This document shows positions 58,556 through 64,000 of a stretch of 64,000 nucleotides of DNA, one piece after another (position 1 is the first letter of the stretch; every line of letters starts with the position of its first letter). Origin of the DNA: Dermatophagoides farinae (lineage: Eukaryota; Arthropoda; Arachnida; Sarcoptiformes; Pyroglyphidae); the NCBI RefSeq assembly GCF_024713945.1, contig NC_134684.1, positions 4,223,001-4,287,000 of the forward strand. Reading direction: 5' to 3'. Both the position numbers and the translations under genes were made by a program. The notes under the pieces were generated by a model. That model did not search any database. It was not told the DNA's origin and was given only the letters and a program-made list of their open reading frames with translations.

Positions 58556-59846
58556 ATGTTTTATAATTATTCGAATGTTCGATGTTTTGCAGTTGCATTT
58601 TGTCAATTCACTCGAAAATGTCATCAGATTTATCGAAAGCATCAGCCTTTAGCACAGATGCACCGGAAAACTGGTACGGCAATGTTGGCATTCAGTTTCG
58701 GAAGCCTTTTTGGATTTTCGGGCTCTTCAAATGATCAATATAATTCTTATTATGAATTTATGGCAGAATCTATAACACCTAAAGATGAGTTATTATCACA
58801 GGCACAAAACGGTTCTATGAGACATCAATTCGAATTGTTTGTCATGCAAGTACAACGGGAATTTTGTCAAGCACTTGAATCAATGGAAACAAAATACACG
58901 GATGAAATTGATGAAACAAAAGTAAAACGATTTCATTCAGATCGTTGGCTACGACAAGAAGGTGGTGGAGGCATCACATGTATTCTACAGGATAGTACCG
59001 TTTTTGAAAAAGCCGGGGTCAATATATCCGTAGTACATGGACAATTACCCCCACAAGCAGCGGCACAGATGCGTTCCCGTGGTAAACATCTTTCAACAAC
59101 GGAACCATTGAAATTTTTTGCCACAGGTGTTAGTTCTGTGATTCATCCAAGGAATCCGAATGTACCAACATTACATTTCAATTTTCGTTATTTTGAAATC
59201 GAATCAAATGAAGATCAAAAATCAAATCATTGGTGGTTTGGTGGTGGAACCGACATGACGCCATATATCCTTGATGAACAAGATGCCAGACATTTTCATC
59301 GTCATCTAAAACAAGCATGTGATAAACATGATCGTAATTATTATGAACGATTTAAAAAATGGTGTGATGATTATTTCTACATTAAACATCGTGATGAAAG
59401 ACGGTATGTTTGTGTTTTGATTTTTGTATTCAGAATTTGAGTTTTAAAAGTTAATTTTTTTCATCTATCGCTCACATAGTGGTATTGGTGGATTATTTTT
59501 CGATGACATTGATTATCCGGATCAGAAACGTGCGTTTGCATTTATCAGGGATTGTGCACATTCATTAGTACCATCATATATTCCAATTATTGATCGTAAT
59601 GCAACTAAACCATATTCACTCAGTGATCGACAATGGCAATTAATTCGTCGCGGTCGTTATGTTGAATTTAATCTTATCTATGATCGTGGTACAAAATTTG
59701 GCCTAATGACACCTGGAGCTCGTTATGAAAGTATTCTAATGTCACTACCATTGGTTGCACGTTGGGAATATCAACATTGCTTGGCTGAAAATTCCAAAGA
59801 ATCGGCATTAATGGAAGTTTTAAAAAATCCACGTGAATGGGTTTAG
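58556..59846 (+). CDS. CPOX: Coproporphyrinogen III oxidase (oxygen-dependent)
   Basis: Heme biosynthesis enzyme of the mitochondrial intermembrane space; it decarboxylates two propionates of coproporphyrinogen III to give protoporphyrinogen IX. Exons 58556-59403 and 59480-59846 give 404 residues. A leader of about 60 residues includes basic residues and a hydrophobic stretch (GTAMLAFSFGSLFGFSG), as expected for a bipartite import signal. Conserved blocks are complete: WLRQEGGGGITCILQD, FEKAGVNISVVHG, FFATGVSSVIHPRNPNVPT, LHFNFRYFE, WWFGGGTDMTPYIL, GIGGLFFDDID, RGRYVEFNLIYDRGTKFGL and SILMSLPLVARWEY. No lesion is visible. The poly(A) signal is at 59868. Confidence 0.95.
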
Positions 59847-59867
59847 TGGGAAAAATTTCACAATAAT

Positions 59868-59873
59868 AATAAA
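59868..59873 (+). terminator. Poly(A) signal of CPOX
   Basis: AATAAA, 22 bp after the CPOX stop. SRP68 ends on the other strand at 59954, so the 3' ends nearly meet. A minus-strand AATAAA for SRP68 lies at 59935-59940. Confidence 0.65.
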
Positions 59874-59953
59874 AAATTTTAAAATTAAAATCAAAAAAAT
59901 CATACTAATGTGCTTTATTAATTCATAATAATATTTTATTATTACAAGAAATT

Positions 59954-61907
59954 TCATTTTCGCCAACCACCAAGCCATCCTTTAACCATTCCGGTTAGAC
60001 CGGATTGACCTCCTTGCGTTTTATTGGCATTGATTTCTTCATCTAGATTAGGAAATCGTATATGATTCAAGGCTAAATCAAAGAACAAAGGCTTAGCAGG
60101 TATAGCACGATATTCTGATGGTAATTGAACAAATGATGAATTGCCACTCAATAATTCAGGGTCATCAATAAACGTATCAAGACGTTCAATCAATGGCTAA
60201 TGAAAGAAAACAAAGACAAATAATTTTTAAAAATGAATAATTGTTGTGATTGTTTTACCTTATCATCAAGTATTGATGATGATGATGATTCTGGTTCTGT
60301 CGTATCCTTGGAAATGTTTTCACCATAAATTTGAAATGTTTCAGTATTGGCTTTGCTCAAAAGTTTTTGAATCTCTTGTTTGGTTTCCTGTTTGATTTCA
60401 AAAACAAGTTGAATTAATTCCGTTTTTCGTGACGAATATATAATAATGTACCTTTGAAACATATTCACTTTGCAGCGATTCTTGACAATAATGTGCTGAA
60501 CGATTCAACATTGCAATCGATTCTTTCCAATTTTCTTTGCCCACATGTGCAATATAATAACATCGATATGCTCTATATGCAACGGTCTGTGCATCGATTT
60601 CGGCCATAAATTTTTCCACCAAAAAACTATCCGGAAATGATTGTGATAGATTCATTAATTTTATCTCATTATAACATCCAATAATGGCTTCGTATTGTCG
60701 TAGTAGATCGGATGGATTTTGTAGGGTTGTAATTAACAAACGATTTCGTTTGATAATCAAATCCAAACGAAGATAGGTAAGATAAAAATATTGTGATGAT
60801 TTATCCGCATTATTATCACGTAACAATTGTAGACAATCACGACAATCGAAAATCATTTGTTCGAAAAAACTAAGCTGACTCCAATCATTATTCGTATCTT
60901 TGATCTGATCCAAAAATCGTAGAATTTTATCATGTTTGATAAACATTGTTTTGCCCAACCATTCGACATCAAACGCATCTGGTTGTTTTTCAGTTGTCTG
61001 ACTGATTAATTGCTGTGAACGGGAAAAAATATTTTTTTTAATTTGATTCAGTTTTAAAATCTGTAATCTCAAATTGACTCACATCAATTTTATTCGAAAG
61101 TGTTTGATCATTTTTAATCTCTTTGATCAGTTCTTTGGCGCCAATTTTTTGTTCACCAATATTGAATGCACAATATCGTAATGTTGGTTTGATTTCATCT
61201 ATTCGTTGTTTGTACCAGCTCATTATTTCTTCATCTTTCAACACTTTATACAATTGTTCATAGATGTTTTGTGCCGAATTCAACAAATCGGATGCCTGTT
61301 GCCATTGGTCCAATTCAAAATAATAAAGACCTTTTAGATAATCAGCATATGCACAGGTTTCCAATTTAGTCCGTGCATCACAACGACTATTCTCATCATT
61401 ACAAAGATCACGTAATTTAGTCGACCAATAAACGGCTTTCCGTAAGCGACGAATCATATGAAATTTACGCCGAGTTTCAGTGCTTGCTTCCTGTTTACAT
61501 TGCATAGCATATGCCCAGCTACGTTCCGCACAAATCAATGGAATGTAAAGATATTTGATGGCATTTTTAGAACTTTGATTTTTCTCCTCAAATGCTATTT
61601 GTGGTGTCACCGGTTTCGGTTGATAAGTGGTACGATTTTTCGATCCAACACTTTGAACAAAGCCTAAAGCTTTACGAATTCTTCGTAAACGTTTGGCACA
61701 ATATTGTCGATAACGTTGATAATCACCATGTTTTAGACCATGTTGAAGTTGACTTTGTTTGATTATGCACAACACTGAATGTAAACAAAAAAAAATTATC
61801 ATTTAAGAGATTGAAACAATTAATTAAAACAAACCTTCAAGTGTGAGAACATTATTCTCTTTATCCTGATTATCTGTTGATATTTCTTGATTAGGAATTT
61901 CTTCCAT
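59954..61907 (-). CDS. SRP68: Signal recognition particle subunit SRP68
   Basis: RNA-binding subunit of the signal recognition particle; with SRP72 it binds the S domain of SRP RNA and helps regulate translocation. Exons 61907-61835, 61774-61083, 61012-60452, 60387-60259 and 60196-59954 give 565 residues (human 627). The N-terminal RNA-binding domain is strongly conserved: QSQLQHGLKHGDYQRYRQYC followed by an Arg-rich stretch, then AERSWAYAMQCKQEASTETR and RLRKAVYWSTKL. Further on come LRYCAFNIGEQ and DVEWLGKT. The C-terminus PAKPLFFDLALNHIRFP followed by SGLTGMVKGWLGG is the SRP72-binding end. The third exon uses the acceptor TTCACAG at 61014, giving a 70-bp intron. A nearer AG would leave under 25 bp. 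Confidence 0.94.
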
Positions 61908-62146
61908 CTTGTTATAATGAAAATATTGAATTGATTTGAGGAAATCCAATAAAAAGTGATTGTTTGAAACGTGTCGTTTGTGTGTTGCAAAAATGAGTTT
62001 AAATGAATAGTATCGAATAAAATTTATTGAATTCGCCCATCGCCATTCAACATAAAAATCATAAGGTTGGATCATTCAATTCCAAGTTCAAATGTTTTGC
62101 TTAATTGATTGATTCATTCGATTGTATTTTTTAGATATTTCTAGCA
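61908..62146. promoter_or_regulatory. Divergent promoter region SRP68/SLC25A46
   Basis: 239 bp between two head-to-head start codons, the shortest divergent gap in the window. It is probably a shared or bidirectional promoter. No motif was assigned. Confidence 0.5.
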
Positions 62147-63627
62147 ATGTCAGATTATATTTCAAAAAACCAGAGCAGAACGAATCCTTACTTGTTTTCG
62201 GATGAATCACAAGGATTCATACAATCAACTCAACAAGCGACGAATAATCCAAATCTTTCTGATTTCTTCCGGCCCAATGATGATGATAGATCTTATAATG
62301 AACCACCATCACCAATCGCAACATTGGATGATCAATCAATCTATAAAGTTCATGATTTAGATTATCCAATAGGAAACAAACAGGTTGGTATCGTCAATCC
62401 ATCGAGACCTACATCAGCATCGAAAGATGAAGCATTGATTGAAAATTCTCGCTCAAATATATTATCAATAATTTCTTTGTTGAACGAATATGTTATTAGT
62501 CATCCATTTATGGTTGTTCGTAGACAAGCTCAGGTTCGGTATTTATTATTGATTTTATTTTTATGTAATCATCCTCGATTCATGTAAATAGGTAAACAAC
62601 CGAAGTCAAGCCTACCATTTGACACCGTTCACTGTGATACCATTCATGTTGCGATTACAGAATAAACAAGGCATCTCTACATTTTTCAAAGGATTACCTA
62701 CTATACTAATCAATCATGTTCTTCTTGTTGGATCCGAATCATTCATTTATAACCTGTTGCAATTTCCAATGTAAGACATTTTGTTTGTGGCTTGGTGTGT
62801 TATTAATTTTTTTTCTGTTTTATTTCATCAATTTATTTATTAGTGAATTTGATTTTGGCTCGATGGCCAGCCTGTTATCGTTACGTTTTGTTAAACATCT
62901 AGCATTGAAAAGTCTTGCCATACTGATTGTAACACCATTCTACTGTTCAAGTAGTATTGAAATGGTACAATCATGGATCGTTGGTGAATCGCCATATCCA
63001 TTGGAACACATCAAAGAAGGTTTATTACGGATCGTACATTTTCGTAAGGACAGAAAATTACCCATCTATCGATTGGTTGGCCCCAGCATTCTATACCATC
63101 TTTGTTACTATGTTCTACATTCATTAATCCGTCAGGCTATACTTCGATACTATTTTGATGGTGATGGTGATATCGATATTCAAAAGAAATTGAAATTGAA
63201 AACCGTTCCAAGCGAATATCAATTACAACAATCCCAAATATATGATGAATCATACCCAAGCCATTTGGTGATGACCGATACGATTCAATTGAAAAAAATA
63301 TCTGATAACACTTTAATGAATGAATTGAAAAGCTCATTCTATGCTCATATATTGACAGACATTATAATGTATCCATTTCAAAATATTCTCTACCGATTAT
63401 TTCTGCAAGGAACACGAACATTAATCGACAACGTGGATGGACGTACGGCAGTTATACCATTGATAACTAATTATGATTCAGCAACAGATTGTTATCAATC
63501 GATTATACAGCAAGAAGGAACTAGTGGCCTATTCAAAGGTTTTGGTGCTTTAATATTACAATATACCGTACAAGCATCAATCATTCATCTGACTACCTAT
63601 TGTATCGATATGATTTTGAACAATTAA
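62147..63627 (+). CDS. SLC25A46: SLC25A46-like mitochondrial outer membrane protein
   Basis: Outer-membrane member of the mitochondrial carrier family, linked in animals to mitochondrial dynamics and lipid contact sites. Exons 62147-62533, 62592-62770 and 62844-63627 give 449 residues (human 418). The N-terminus is polar and disordered (about 110 residues). The carrier-like region carries the family motifs HPFMVVRRQAQ and AYHLTPFTVIPFMLRLQNKQ, then LALKSLAILIVTPFYCSSSI with EMVQSWIV. Later come YPFQNILYRLFLQGTRTLID and EGTSGLFKGFGALILQYT. The acidic PX(D/E)XX(K/R) carrier signatures are degenerate, as usual for this member. Poly(A) AATAAA is at 63688. The gene is tail-to-tail with the BUD22-like gene. 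Confidence 0.93.
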
Positions 63628-63687
63628 TTAGTTACATTATCGGGAAAACGAAAAGAAACATGTTATTTATTGTCAGTGATAGTCGAT

Positions 63688-63693
63688 AATAAA
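63688..63693 (+). terminator. Poly(A) signal of SLC25A46
   Basis: AATAAA, 60 bp after the stop and 12 bp before the stop codon of the opposing gene. Confidence 0.6.
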
Positions 63694-63704
63694 TGAGGAA
63701 AAAT

Positions 63705-63998
63705 TCATGAAAATTTGGTATGTTTATTCAGTTTTTTCGTTGAAGAATTGATTAAATTTTTTTGCCTTTCTTTCGATTGCATTTTTGCCTGCCATGAGGG
63801 ATGAATTTTTCGATTCGATTCAATCCGTTCAGATTTCGAACGATCATCAACATCAAAATATCGACGTTTAACATTTGGTGTGAATGATTTATTTTGTTTT
63901 GAGGAATCGAATTTTTTACCATTAAATGATTTATGAAATTTCTTTTTATAGTCATTAGATGTCTTATTCTTATTATTATGATTATTCGGTTTTGCATT
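63705..63998 (-). CDS. BUD22/SRFBP1-like protein, C-terminal part
   Basis: Only the last 97 codons are inside the window; the gene continues past 64000. The fragment is very basic (Lys, Arg, Asn, Ser) and includes KRRYFDVDD and, near the end, IHPSWQAKMQSKERQ. The HPSW(E/Q)AK block followed by a basic stretch is the conserved C-terminal signature of BUD22/SRFBP1 proteins, which act in small-subunit ribosome biogenesis in the nucleolus. I see no other domain in the fragment, so the assignment rests on that motif. The 3' ends of this gene and SLC25A46 lie 77 bp apart. Confidence 0.7.
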   Translation of the reverse strand, partial: NAKPNNHNNKNKTSNDYKKKFHKSFNGKKFDSSKQNKSFTPNVKRRYFDVDDRSKSERIESNRKIHPSWQAKMQSKERQKNLINSSTKKLNKHTKFS

Positions 63999-64000
63999 TA

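Noticed and set aside
1-64000. tRNA, rRNA or snRNA genes
   Set aside because: No T-loop/B-box of the GGTTCGAATCC type in a cloverleaf setting and no rRNA core sequence was found by eye. A covariance-model scan could still find diverged ones.

Overview
The window is nuclear DNA of a eukaryote with a compact, AT-rich genome. Most introns are about 50-75 bp with GT-AG ends, coding regions are rich in Asn, Asp, Ser and Gln runs, and the intergenic DNA is full of simple repeats. Every gene product I recognise is of animal type. An arthropod, most likely an astigmatid (dust-mite-like) mite, fits best, but that is inference from gene style and not a database result. No rRNA, tRNA, CRISPR array or complete mobile element was recognised.

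Layout. 1-1179 (+) is the 3' part of glucosidase II beta. 1567-3837 (+) is RTF1 of the Paf1 complex. 5168-8574 (-) is a six-exon putative DNA-binding protein with two separated helix-turn-helix segments of paired/Tc1 type. 8575-19113 is a gene-poor, microsatellite-rich tract of 10.5 kb. 19114-22738 (+) is a nardilysin-like peptidase, tail-to-tail with NCKAP1/Hem (22764-26816, -). 27119-29161 (+) is the mitochondrial helicase Twinkle. 29355-30917 (-) is an orphan secreted protein. 30918-33637 is sparse and holds one possible 41-codon membrane micro-ORF. 33638-34502 (-) is a MARCH-type RING-CH ligase and 34868-37261 (-) an MFSD6-like transporter.

The second half is denser. 38700-40104 (+) is glycine C-acetyltransferase, 40158-40821 (-) PRKRIP1, 41014-42394 and 43063-44527 (-) two APMAP paralogues in tandem, 44920-45483 (-) an intronless UBE2G-type E2, 45668-47331 (-) mitochondrial processing peptidase alpha, and 47501-49951 (-) arginyl-tRNA synthetase. 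After a 2.8 kb gap come an SLC26 anion transporter (52767-56358, +), PIGC (56604-58070, -), coproporphyrinogen oxidase (58556-59846, +), SRP68 (59954-61907, -), SLC25A46 (62147-63627, +) and the C-terminal end of a BUD22/SRFBP1-like protein (63705-63998, -).

The genes are mostly housekeeping and do not form one pathway, although five products are mitochondrial (Twinkle, GCAT, MPP-alpha, CPOX, SLC25A46). Two otherwise well-conserved genes, PMPCA and SLC26, each carry a single +1 frameshift, which points to assembly indels or real lesions. The most unusual locus is the paired/Tc1-like gene at 5.2-8.6 kb: all its introns are phase 1, it has an 18-nt micro-exon, and three symmetric exons lie between its two helix-turn-helix halves. 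Exon boundaries were derived by eye from GT-AG signals, reading frame and remembered family conservation. No transcript data or searches were available.
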